From an uncultured Bacilli bacterium (lineage in GTDB: Bacteria > Bacillota_I > Bacilli_A > RF39 > UBA660), in contig CATKEA010000187.1 of assembly GCA_949746915.1 (NCBI GenBank), forward strand, positions 1 through 7,056: a stretch of 7,056 nucleotides of DNA, written 5' to 3'. Under the pieces are notes generated by a model that was not told the origin of the DNA, ran no database searches, and saw only the letters and a list, made by a program, of their open reading frames with translations. Shown one piece after another: positions 1 to 6,946 of the stretch. The position numbers and the translations under genes were made by a program. Position 1 is the stretch's first letter; each line of letters starts with the position of its first letter.

Positions 1-5
1 ATTTT

Positions 6-1061
6 ATGAAAAAACAAACAGGGAAGATAAAGTATTACTATATTTTTGTAATAAAACTGATGGAGTGGCGTTTATTTGGTTTAGCTAATGTTTTTATAAA
101 TTGTTGTAAATTATATCCTAAGATGAGAAAGAAATTTAAGCGTTCAGTAATAAAAGAAAATATATCTTTAAATGATTTAATTATTATGGCTAAAAAAAAT
201 CAAACTAGTGAAGAAATCGGCAAAGTTTCTGTTGTGGTTCCTAATTATAATTATGCTAATTTTCTATATCAAAGAATTTATTCTATTTTGCTACAGAAGG
301 TAAAAATAAATGAATTAATTATTTTAGATGATTGTTCTAGTGATAACAGTAGAACAGTAATTGATGAGGCTTATGAATCTTTAAAGGATATTATTTCTAT
401 TGAAAAAGTATATAATGATACTAATAGTGGTTCGGTGTTTAAGCAATGGGAGAAAGGTTTTTCATTGGCTAAGTCTGATTATGTCTGGATAGCAGAAGCA
501 GATGATTATTCCTCGTCAAAATTTTTAAATAAAGTTCTTAATAAGATGATCTCATCAACTGATGTGGTACTTGGGTATTGTGATACTTCTTATGTTGATG
601 TAAATGGAGTAATGTTAAATAAATCTGTAAAAAAATTAATTGATATTATGAAAACTGGTCATTGGAATAAGGATTATGTAAATGATGGAGTTGATGAAAT
701 AAAAAATTATGTTTTTTTAAATTGTACAATCGCTAATGTTTCTAGTGTTGTTTTTAAAAAAATAGATTATAGTAAGGAATTGAAGGAAGCAGGTAGTTTT
801 AAGCAATGTGGTGATTGGTATTTTTATTTTTCTGTTATGAAGAGAGGAAAGGTTTCTTATATTTCTAATGCTTATAATATTTGTCGTTTACATGGTTCTA
901 ATTCAACGACAAATTTGAAAAAGAAAATTCATTATCAGGAAGTTATTCGTGTTCAAAATATAATTTCTGCTGAGTTTAAGACTCGTGATAATTCAAAGTA
1001 TTATATAGATAATAGATTAAAGTATTTAAAGGATGTTTGGGATTTAAGTGATGTTGATTAG
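6..1061 (+). CDS. Family 2 glycosyltransferase (GT-A fold), 5' end possibly outside the window
   Basis: This is probably a cytoplasmic or membrane-associated enzyme that transfers a sugar from a nucleotide-sugar donor during surface polysaccharide synthesis. Residues of about 74-300 form a GT2 domain. It starts with a VSVVVPNYNYANF strand, has the nucleotide-binding acidic pair DDCSSDNS (D108-D109) and the metal-binding EADD motif (164-167). A CGDW segment (D270) is a candidate catalytic-base region, and RLHGSNSTT (H296) follows near the end. The first 70 or so residues are basic and aromatic-rich and look like a linker. No ribosome binding site can be seen before ATG 6, because only five bases precede it and the frame is open to the window edge. 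The protein may therefore start upstream and be a domain of a larger multidomain transferase. It ends in TAG and is followed at once by an intrinsic terminator, so it closes an upstream transcription unit. The family is clear; donor and acceptor sugars are unknown. Confidence 0.85.
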   Translation: MKKQTGKIKYYYIFVIKLMEWRLFGLANVFINCCKLYPKMRKKFKRSVIKENISLNDLIIMAKKNQTSEEIGKVSVVVPNYNYANFLYQRIYSILLQKVKINELIILDDCSSDNSRTVIDEAYESLKDIISIEKVYNDTNSGSVFKQWEKGFSLAKSDYVWIAEADDYSSSKFLNKVLNKMISSTDVVLGYCDTSYVDVNGVMLNKSVKKLIDIMKTGHWNKDYVNDGVDEIKNYVFLNCTIANVSSVVFKKIDYSKELKEAGSFKQCGDWYFYFSVMKRGKVSYISNAYNICRLHGSNSTTNLKKKIHYQEVIRVQNIISAEFKTRDNSKYYIDNRLKYLKDVWDLSDVD

Positions 1062-1064
1062 ATT

Positions 1065-1096
1065 AGTACTCTATGTAATTAGGGTACTTTTTGTTT
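1065..1096 (+). terminator. Intrinsic terminator after the first glycosyltransferase
   Basis: The arms AGTACTCTA (1065-1073) and TAGGGTACT (1080-1088) can pair over 9 bp with one U-G wobble, around a 6-base loop (1074-1079). The stem runs directly into TTTTTGTTT (1088-1096). It begins three bases after the TAG stop at 1061. This is the classic stem plus U-tract layout and separates the left-edge gene from the downstream operon. Confidence 0.75.
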
Positions 1097-1114
1097 ATAT
1101 TTATTATATAATTG

Positions 1115-1144
1115 TTTATCTTTATTGATATTATGTGTTATAAT
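1115..1144 (+). promoter_or_regulatory. Extended -10 promoter for the glycopolymer operon
   Basis: A perfect TATAAT (1139-1144) is preceded by TGT (1136-1138), which gives the TGnTATAAT extended -10 element. The best -35 is a weak TTTATC (1115-1120) with an 18-base spacer, as often seen when the extended -10 carries recognition. Transcription would start near 1151 and leave a leader of about 90 bases before the ATG at 1243. The position just after a terminator and before the first gene of a co-directional set supports it. No operator or riboswitch-like structure was recognised in the leader. Confidence 0.55.
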
Positions 1145-1233
1145 TTGTTTATAAAGTATATGAAAAATAATGCTAATTATAGTTTTGTGTGCTTTTAATT
1201 ATTATTTGTTTTGACAGTAGATTTAGACAAGAT

Positions 1234-1239
1234 GGAGGG
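1234..1239 (+). promoter_or_regulatory. Ribosome binding site that sets the start at 1243
   Basis: GGAGGG lies just before ATG 1243 (four bases after GGAGG). It argues for this start over the in-frame GTG at 1189, which has no purine-rich element before it and would add 18 residues ahead of the GT2 fold. Confidence 0.7.
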
Positions 1240-1242
1240 TTT

Positions 1243-3327
1243 ATGAAAAAACTTGGAATAATTATATTAAATTATAATGATGAACAAAATACAATTAGAC
1301 TTTGTCGTGAGTATGAAAAAGTTAATATTGTTGATAAGATTATAGTTGTTGATAATAAATCGTCTAATAATGATGATAAGACTTTTAAAGATTTAGTAAA
1401 ATTAAAGAGTAAGAAAGTAGATGTTATTCAAACAGAAAGCAATAGGGGGTATGCCGCTGGTAATAATTTTGGTATTAATTATTTAGAAGAAAACTATGGT
1501 TCTTTTGAATATATTGCCATATCTAATCCAGATATTTATATTGAATCGAGTTCTATAGATGCTTGTGTTAATTATTTAGATAAAAATGATGATGTAGCAA
1601 TATGTGCTCCAAGAATGTTAAATAGAGACAATGTTGCTCACCCACTTTCTGGATGGCAACTTAGAACAGTTGATGGGGATATTCATGATTCTTCTCTTAT
1701 TCTTACAAGATTTTTTGGAAAACCTCATATTGAAATGTATGATAAAGATTATATGGAACAAGATGAGATAAATGTTGATTGTATTGCTGGTTCTTTCTTT
1801 ATTATTAGAAATGAAATTTTTAAGAAAATTGGCTATTTTGACGAGAAAACATTTTTATATTATGAGGAAGATATTTTAGGAAATAAGATTAAAAAATTAG
1901 GTTATCGTAATGTTATTTTAAATAAATATACATTTACTCATTTAGAAAGTGTCAGTGTTGATCGTTCAATGAAATTTATGAAAAAGTTTAAAAATCTGCA
2001 AAGAAGTAAAATTTATTATCATAAAATTTATAATGAGAATAGCAATTTTTTTAAGATATTTTTGTTGTATTTTTTTACTTATTTTAGATATATTGAAATT
2101 TTTCTGTATAGTGAAGGAATGTCAAAGGTTATAAGATTCTTTGGTAAATCTGCTTTGTATATTTATAAATTTATAATTTTAATGTTGGTTGTACTTAGTT
2201 TACCATTTACCTTTTTATGGAGAATAGTGCGTCCTAAAAAGAAAATATTGTATTATTCTTTAGTAAATTGGAAATGGATAAAACAAAGACCTCATTTTGT
2301 ACCACTTTATCTTTGTGATAATGGATATAAAGTTGATTATATGTATGATGATTTTTATGATAAATATATTCATAATCAAGGTAATGTTTTTGTTAATAAT
2401 GATACTAATCATAGTAACTTGAAAATTAAATGTTTTAGATCTTATCCATATTATGTTTTAAAATCTAAGTTTAATCGTTTTATTTTTGCTACTAGGACAT
2501 TATTTTTTAATTATGATAAAGTTATTTTTACAAATCCTAAGCAAATTACTAATCTGTTTATTACAGTTTTAAAACTTAGGGGCACTAAAATCTATTATGA
2601 GTGTATGGATAATTATGTTTATTGGGAGCCAGAAGCAACAGTACATCTTTTTAACTGGTGCGAGGAATGGTTATGTAAAAAGGCTTCTAAGGTTATAGTT
2701 AGTTCTTTGGGACTTAAGAAAATGCTTATGAAAAAACATAATTGTGATTCATCAAAACTTGTTTTGATAAGAAATGGTTATGATAAAGAAGTGTTTGAAA
2801 ATTATTGTGAATCACCTCTTGATTTAAAGCATCCTAATGCTGTTTATATTGGAACAATTGATGAATGGTTTGACTTTGATTCGATTATGTCATATGCCAA
2901 AGATAATAAAGATAAAACGTTTTATATTATTGGGCCAGTTGGAGCAACTATCAGAGATTTAGTTAAAGAAATTAGTGTAGATAATATTGTATTTACTGGT
3001 CCAATTGAGCATAAATATGTGCCTGGTACTATCGAAAAAAGTGATGTTATGCTTTTACCATTTATTATAAATGATTTGATTGAAGATGTTGATCCTGTTA
3101 AGGTATATGAATATTTATATTTAAGGAAACCTGTTGTATCTTCTTATTGGAAAGAGTTAGATCAGTTTAAGGAATTTACGATTTTTTACAAAAATAGTAA
3201 GGAGTTTTCTAAAATGATGGATAAAGCTTTTAAAACAAAAATATCTGAAAATAATAATTATAAGAAGTTGATGTTTGAATCTACTTGGGATGAAAGATTA
3301 AAAAAATATTTAGATGCAATAAAATAG
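1243..3327 (+). CDS. Bifunctional glycosyltransferase: WbbL-like GT2 domain, membrane helices, TuaH-like GT-B domain
   Basis: A 694-residue protein that appears to join two sugar transferases, likely adding consecutive residues to a lipid-linked surface polymer on the inner face of the membrane. The N-terminal GT2 part (about 1-250) resembles rhamnosyltransferase/WbbL-type enzymes: ILNYND (8-13), VVDNKSS (35-41), NRGYAAGNN (67-75), NPD in place of a DXD (95-97), and FLYYEED with E208-E209-D210 as the likely catalytic region. Two hydrophobic stretches follow (about 271-290 and 307-329). The C-terminal part (about 334-694) is GT-B-like. It opens with NWKWIKQRPHF (from N342), a motif I associate with TuaH-type teichuronic acid transferases, then has RNGYD (from R510), GTIDEWFDF (from G537) and the donor-site region DPVKVYEYL (617-625, E623). 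The start is ATG 1243, chosen for its GGAGG. It is the first gene after the promoter, 21 bases before the epimerase gene. Sugar specificities are unknown. Confidence 0.85.
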   Translation: MKKLGIIILNYNDEQNTIRLCREYEKVNIVDKIIVVDNKSSNNDDKTFKDLVKLKSKKVDVIQTESNRGYAAGNNFGINYLEENYGSFEYIAISNPDIYIESSSIDACVNYLDKNDDVAICAPRMLNRDNVAHPLSGWQLRTVDGDIHDSSLILTRFFGKPHIEMYDKDYMEQDEINVDCIAGSFFIIRNEIFKKIGYFDEKTFLYYEEDILGNKIKKLGYRNVILNKYTFTHLESVSVDRSMKFMKKFKNLQRSKIYYHKIYNENSNFFKIFLLYFFTYFRYIEIFLYSEGMSKVIRFFGKSALYIYKFIILMLVVLSLPFTFLWRIVRPKKKILYYSLVNWKWIKQRPHFVPLYLCDNGYKVDYMYDDFYDKYIHNQGNVFVNNDTNHSNLKIKCFRSYPYYVLKSKFNRFIFATRTLFFNYDKVIFTNPKQITNLFITVLKLRGTKIYYECMDNYVYWEPEATVHLFNWCEEWLCKKASKVIVSSLGLKKMLMKKHNCDSSKLVLIRNGYDKEVFENYCESPLDLKHPNAVYIGTIDEWFDFDSIMSYAKDNKDKTFYIIGPVGATIRDLVKEISVDNIVFTGPIEHKYVPGTIEKSDVMLLPFIINDLIEDVDPVKVYEYLYLRKPVVSSYWKELDQFKEFTIFYKNSKEFSKMMDKAFKTKISENNNYKKLMFESTWDERLKKYLDAIK

Positions 3328-3348
3328 AGGTAAGAAAGAGGTAGGAAT

Positions 3349-4458
3349 ATGAAAAAAATAAAGGTTATGAGTATTTTTGGAACACGACCAGAGGCAATAA
3401 AAATGGCTCCATTAGTTAAAGCTTTAGAGTCTCGTGATGAGATAGAATCGATTGTTTGTGTTACTGCTCAACATAGACAGATGTTAGATCAAGTATTAGC
3501 TACTTTTTCTATTACACCAAATTATGATCTTAATATTATGAAGCAGGGACAAACATTAAGTGAAATAACTAGTAATGTGTTACTTGGTTTAGAAGGTATT
3601 ATGAAAGATGAAAAGCCAGATATTGTTTTGGTTCATGGCGATACAACAACAACTTTTGCTGGAGCTCTTGCAGCGTTTTATAATCAGATTAAAGTAGGTC
3701 ATGTGGAAGCTGGGCTTAGAACTTGGGACAAGTATTCACCTTTTCCAGAGGAAATGAATCGTCAAATGGTTGATAATATGACAGATTTCTATTTTGCTCC
3801 GACTGATTTAAGTAAGAACAATTTACTTAAAGAAGGTAAAGATGAAAGTAAAATATTTATTACTGGTAATACAGCGATAGATGCTATGAAAACAACAGTT
3901 GATAGTGATTATACTAATGAAGTTTTGGATTGGGTATCTGATAGTAGAATGATATTATTGACAGCTCATAGAAGAGAAAATTTGGGTGAACCAATGAGAA
4001 ATATTTTTAAGGCTGTAAAGCGAATTGTTGATGAGTTTGATGATGTTAAGGTTGTTTATCCGATTCATTTGAATCCAAAAGTTAGAGAAGTTGCAAATGA
4101 AATTTTAAATGGTTGTGATAGAGTTAAATTAATCGAACCATTAGAAGTTTTTGATTTTCATAATTTTATAAATAAATCTTACATTATTTTAACTGATAGT
4201 GGTGGTATTCAGGAAGAAGCTCCTTCTCTTGGTAAACCAGTTTTGGTTCTTAGAGATACTACTGAAAGACCAGAAGGTGTTGAAGCTGGTACTTTGAAAT
4301 TAGCTGGAACAGATGAAGAAAATATATATAGAATGACAAGGGACTTACTTACTGATTTAGATGTTTATCAATCTATGAGTCATGCTTCTAATCCATATGG
4401 TGATGGACATGCTAGTGAAAAAATAGTGGATGTTTTGGTAAAAAGATTAAGTAAATAG
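3349..4458 (+). CDS. wecB: UDP-N-acetylglucosamine 2-epimerase, non-hydrolysing
   Basis: This cytosolic enzyme (also named MnaA) interconverts UDP-GlcNAc and UDP-ManNAc and so supplies the ManNAc donor for teichoic acid linkage units, enterobacterial-type antigens or capsules. At 369 residues it has normal family length and looks intact. Family motifs run in order: GTRPEAIK (11-18), TAQHRQM near 40, HGDTTT (96-101, D98), HVEAGLRT (118-125, E120), PFPEEMNRQM (131-140, E134), TAHRREN (205-211, H207), DSGGIQEEAP (283-292) and RDTTERPE (302-309). The acidic residues at 98, 120 and 134 match the catalytic carboxylates described for the family, and the SGG and TTERPE segments line the UDP site. The start at 3349 follows AAAGAGG (3335-3341) at a 7-base distance. 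It sits between the fused glycosyltransferase and the exporter genes with no terminator either side, so it is probably co-transcribed. The match is unambiguous. Confidence 0.96.
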   Translation: MKKIKVMSIFGTRPEAIKMAPLVKALESRDEIESIVCVTAQHRQMLDQVLATFSITPNYDLNIMKQGQTLSEITSNVLLGLEGIMKDEKPDIVLVHGDTTTTFAGALAAFYNQIKVGHVEAGLRTWDKYSPFPEEMNRQMVDNMTDFYFAPTDLSKNNLLKEGKDESKIFITGNTAIDAMKTTVDSDYTNEVLDWVSDSRMILLTAHRRENLGEPMRNIFKAVKRIVDEFDDVKVVYPIHLNPKVREVANEILNGCDRVKLIEPLEVFDFHNFINKSYIILTDSGGIQEEAPSLGKPVLVLRDTTERPEGVEAGTLKLAGTDEENIYRMTRDLLTDLDVYQSMSHASNPYGDGHASEKIVDVLVKRLSK

Positions 4459-4494
4459 TAGTTATTTGGTATAAAGATGGAAGTTGGTGATTAA

Positions 4495-5226
4495 ATGAAA
4501 TATGCAGTAAAGGTTGATTGTGTTACTAAATATTTTAATGTTTATTATGATAAAGCTAATACATTAAAAGAGAGAATTCTATTTTTTAATCGCAATAGAT
4601 CTGATAAAAAGCATGTTCTTAATGATGTTTCTTTTAATATAAAGAAGGGGGAAACAGTGGCTTTAATTGGTGTTAATGGTAGTGGAAAAAGTACACTCTT
4701 AAAACTTATTAGTAGAATCATTTACCCTAATGGTGGTAGTATTTCGGTTGATGGTAAAGTTACTTCTTTAATTGAGCTTGGTGCAGGATTTCATCCTGAT
4801 TTTTCTGGAAGGGAAAATATTTATTTCAATGCTTCAATATTTGGACTTAATAGAAAAGAAATTGATAAAAGAATTGATAGTATTATAGAGTTTTCTGAGC
4901 TTGGAGATGCCATTGATACGCCAATTAGGACTTATTCATCTGGTATGTATATGAGACTTGCCTTTTCTGTTGCTATTAATGTTGATGCTGATGTATTACT
5001 TATTGATGAAATATTAGCTGTTGGTGATCAAAGATTTCAAGAAAAGTGTATGAATAAAATGCTAGAGCTTAAGGCTGAAGGTAAGACTATGATTTTTGTT
5101 AGTCATTCTGAGGATGCGGTTAAATTTTTATGTGATAGGGCTATTTGGTTATCTAATGGTAAGATAAAAATGGATGATAAAACTACTAAAGTATTGAAGG
5201 AATATTCTAAGGAGTGTGGAGTATAA
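4495..5226 (+). CDS. tagH: ABC-2 polysaccharide/teichoic acid exporter, ATP-binding subunit (TagH/Wzt/KpsT type)
   Basis: This is the ATPase that powers export of a completed lipid-linked glycopolymer across the membrane with the permease encoded next. In order: Walker A GVNGSGKST (59-67, K65), IELGAGFHPDFSGRENI (from about 93) with E94 where most ABC proteins have the Q-loop glutamine, signature YSSGMYMRL (147-155), Walker B with D171-E172, the D-loop ILAVGD ending at D178, and the switch histidine H204 in VSHS. The ELGAGFHP segment and the YSSGM signature are typical of the teichoic acid/O-antigen/capsule exporter group. The protein ends at residue 243, so it lacks the C-terminal polymer-binding domain of long Wzt proteins and the long extension of Bacillus TagH; it is closer to KpsT in size. 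The gene symbol reflects the group, not proven substrate. GGTGA (4486-4490) is a modest ribosome binding site. The stop TAA overlaps the permease ATG by one base, which implies translational coupling. Confidence 0.93.
   Translation: MKYAVKVDCVTKYFNVYYDKANTLKERILFFNRNRSDKKHVLNDVSFNIKKGETVALIGVNGSGKSTLLKLISRIIYPNGGSISVDGKVTSLIELGAGFHPDFSGRENIYFNASIFGLNRKEIDKRIDSIIEFSELGDAIDTPIRTYSSGMYMRLAFSVAINVDADVLLIDEILAVGDQRFQEKCMNKMLELKAEGKTMIFVSHSEDAVKFLCDRAIWLSNGKIKMDDKTTKVLKEYSKECGV
5218..5221 (+). promoter_or_regulatory. Ribosome binding region and stop/start overlap for the permease
   Basis: GGAG (5218-5221) and AAGGAG (5209-5214) both lie inside the end of the ATPase gene, 4 and 11 bases before ATG 5226. 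The ATPase stop TAA (5224-5226) shares its last A with this ATG. An in-frame GTG at 5214 is possible but would place the start within the AAGGAG itself, so ATG 5226 is preferred. Confidence 0.6.
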
Positions 5227-5993
5227 TGATTAAGAATTTATACAACTACAGGGAGTTTTTAAAGACATCAGTTTTAAAGGAGTTTCGTGGAAAATATAAG
5301 AAATCTTTTCTTGGAGTGCTTTGGTCTTTTATCAATCCTTTGTTGCAATTATTTATTTATTCAGTAGTTTTTTCTTTCATTATGAAAAATGATATTGATA
5401 ATTATGCAATATTTTTAGTTGTTGCTCTTATTCCTTGGACCTTTTTTAATACTACTATTATACAAAGTACATCTACTATTGTGACAAATGGCGGAATATT
5501 AAAAAAAATATATTTTCCAAGGGAGATACTTCCTATTTCTGTTGTTACTAGTAATTTATTTAACTTTTTAATATCGTGTTTAATTATTGTTGTTGCCCTT
5601 ATTGTTAGTGGAGTTGGAATTAGTGTTCATATTTTGTTATTTCCAGTTGTTTTATTGATTCAATATGTTTTATTAATTGGATGTGCTTATGTGTTATCTT
5701 CAATAACAGTTTTTATAAGAGATTTGGAATATTTTATTAATGTTTTAATGATGTTGTTGTTTTATTTAACGCCAATTGTATATGATTATTCAATGATTCC
5801 TAATGAGTACAGGATGTTCTTTAATTTAAATCCAGTATTACATCTTGTTAATGCTTATCGTGATATTTTATATTATCAGCAAATTCCAGATGTTTCTAGT
5901 TTATGTATTTTAGCGGTTGTTAGTTTTGGATTATTATTTGTTGGTTATAAATTATTTAAAAAGTTAGAAAGAAATTTTGTAGAAGAATTATAG
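5226..5993 (+). CDS. tagG: ABC-2 polysaccharide/teichoic acid exporter, permease subunit (TagG/Wzm type)
   Basis: This is the integral membrane half of the exporter, pairing with the ATPase encoded just upstream to flip a lipid-linked polymer outward. The 255-residue product is normal length for the family. The amphipathic N-terminus contains EFRGKYKKSFLGVLWSFINP (19-38), the hallmark of the O-antigen/teichoic acid permease group. Six hydrophobic segments follow at about 31-53, 60-78, 103-128, 136-160, 171-186 and 225-243. Between segments two and three is GGILKKIYFPREILP (89-103), and between five and six NLNPVLHLVNAYRDIL (200-215); both are conserved in this family. Translation is probably coupled to the ATPase through the one-base TAATG overlap. 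The family is certain; the transported polymer is inferred from the neighbouring genes, and the gene symbol carries the same caution. Confidence 0.93.
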   Translation: MIKNLYNYREFLKTSVLKEFRGKYKKSFLGVLWSFINPLLQLFIYSVVFSFIMKNDIDNYAIFLVVALIPWTFFNTTIIQSTSTIVTNGGILKKIYFPREILPISVVTSNLFNFLISCLIIVVALIVSGVGISVHILLFPVVLLIQYVLLIGCAYVLSSITVFIRDLEYFINVLMMLLFYLTPIVYDYSMIPNEYRMFFNLNPVLHLVNAYRDILYYQQIPDVSSLCILAVVSFGLLFVGYKLFKKLERNFVEEL

Positions 5994-6016
5994 ATAATTT
6001 CTAATAATATTTAGTT

Positions 6017-6022
6017 TATAAT
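6017..6022 (+). promoter_or_regulatory. Possible weak internal promoter -10 before the anchored protein
   Basis: A perfect TATAAT lies in the 87-base gap after the permease, about 59 bases before ATG 6081. No TTGACA-like element is found 16-18 bases upstream and no TGn precedes it. In DNA this AT-rich such a hexamer can occur by chance. The gap is longer than the others in the operon, which is the main reason to note it. Confidence 0.2.
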
Positions 6023-6070
6023 TGGTTTACTGCAATTTTCTTGAATTTTATTAATTATTTACAACAAAAT

Positions 6071-6076
6071 GAGGTG
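6071..6076 (+). promoter_or_regulatory. Ribosome binding site that sets the start at 6081
   Basis: GAGGTG lies just before ATG 6081, with six bases between GAGG and the ATG. It overlaps the in-frame ATG at 6069, which would be a start with no binding site before it (the upstream bases are ACAACAAA). The start at 6081 is therefore preferred. Confidence 0.65.
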
Positions 6077-6080
6077 TTTT

Positions 6081-6944
6081 ATGAATAAAGAAAATAAGAT
6101 AACTATTACTATTGTTTTTTTGATTGTTATTTTTTTAATTCAATATTATTTATTAATGACAAAATCTACTGAGGGACATATTCTTGATTATAAATATTCT
6201 ACTGAGCATATTCAATTTTCTTATCGAATGCAAGAAATGCTTTCTAAAGTTGTGGCAAGTAAAATAGATAGTGATAGTAAATTTACATTTGTTACTAATT
6301 ATGATGATGAAATATATAATCTTGGAGGAATGGACTTTTTGATTTTACGTTATGAGTTATTTCCAATTGAGATGATTACTAGATCTAAATATAATATACC
6401 AATTAGAAATAATCCAGATAGCAAGCAGTTAATAAAACGTTATGATGTTGATTATATTTTAGCAGTTAATGAAAACTTGGAATTATATGATTATGTAACA
6501 ACTAAGGAATTAACACTTTATAAGGTTGTTGATAAGAAAAATAATAAGTTGGAAGTAGTATTTGAAAATGATATGTCTTTATATGGATTTTATGATTTAT
6601 ATTATAGAGATAATGAAACAGAATATTTTTTTGATATGTTAGAGGAAGCAAAGAAACAAATAGCTATGTATCAAGATCATAATGCTTATCAGATTATTAG
6701 AACTTTTATAGATGATTTGTTTGCTAATGAAGAATATAGTTTGGGTGTTGAGTACGCTAGTTATTATTTGAGTAGTATTAATGCAATTGATGAGAAATTT
6801 AATATTTATTTAGGTGACTATTATTTTGACAATAATGATTATAATAATGCTAAGAAGTATTATAGTGCTTGTTTGCATAATGATTTATGTGATTCTTCTT
6901 ATGTTAATAAAAAGTTAGCTGAGATAAATATGAAAGGGGAGTAG
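6081..6944 (+). CDS. Signal-anchored extracytoplasmic protein with TPR-like C-terminus, function unknown
   Basis: I do not recognise this 287-residue protein as a named family. A short basic N-terminus and one hydrophobic helix (about 7-26) predict a type II anchor with the rest outside the membrane; no lipobox cysteine or clear signal peptidase site is seen. Residues of about 28-150 resemble, by eye, the soluble C-terminal domain carried by large GT-C/Wzy-like membrane glycosyltransferases: an FTFVTNYDDE strand, LRYELFPIEM (89-98), then RYDVDYILAVN (120-130) and a closing strand LTLYKVV (144-150). Residues of about 205-265 form helical pairs with a TPR-like pattern (NIYLGDYYFDNNDYNNAKKY, 241-260). 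It follows the exporter permease by 87 bases and is two bases before a hydrophobic membrane protein gene, so the two may work as a pair. A role in polymer modification or attachment outside the cell is inference only. Confidence 0.8.
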   Translation: MNKENKITITIVFLIVIFLIQYYLLMTKSTEGHILDYKYSTEHIQFSYRMQEMLSKVVASKIDSDSKFTFVTNYDDEIYNLGGMDFLILRYELFPIEMITRSKYNIPIRNNPDSKQLIKRYDVDYILAVNENLELYDYVTTKELTLYKVVDKKNNKLEVVFENDMSLYGFYDLYYRDNETEYFFDMLEEAKKQIAMYQDHNAYQIIRTFIDDLFANEEYSLGVEYASYYLSSINAIDEKFNIYLGDYYFDNNDYNNAKKYYSACLHNDLCDSSYVNKKLAEINMKGE

Positions 6945-6946
6945 TT

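Noticed and set aside
1211..1216. Perfect TTGACA as a -35 element
   Set aside because: The place for a -10 (about 17 bases on) is the GGAGGG ribosome binding site and start codon; no TATAAT-like sequence follows.
1189..1242. GTG start giving 18 extra residues on the fused glycosyltransferase
   Set aside because: No ribosome binding site before the GTG, while ATG 1243 has GGAGGG close upstream and begins directly with the GT2 strand.
5214..5225. GTG start for the permease within the end of the ATPase gene
   Set aside because: The GTG overlaps the AAGGAG element; ATG 5226 gives the stop/start overlap typical of coupled exporter subunits.
6020..6037. AATTG/CAATT hairpin after the permease as a terminator
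   Set aside because: Only 5 bp, AT-rich, with an 8-base loop and no clean U-tract; chance is likely in this base composition.
6069..6080. Earlier ATG for the anchored protein
   Set aside because: It overlaps GAGGTG, the ribosome binding site for ATG 6081, and has no binding site of its own.
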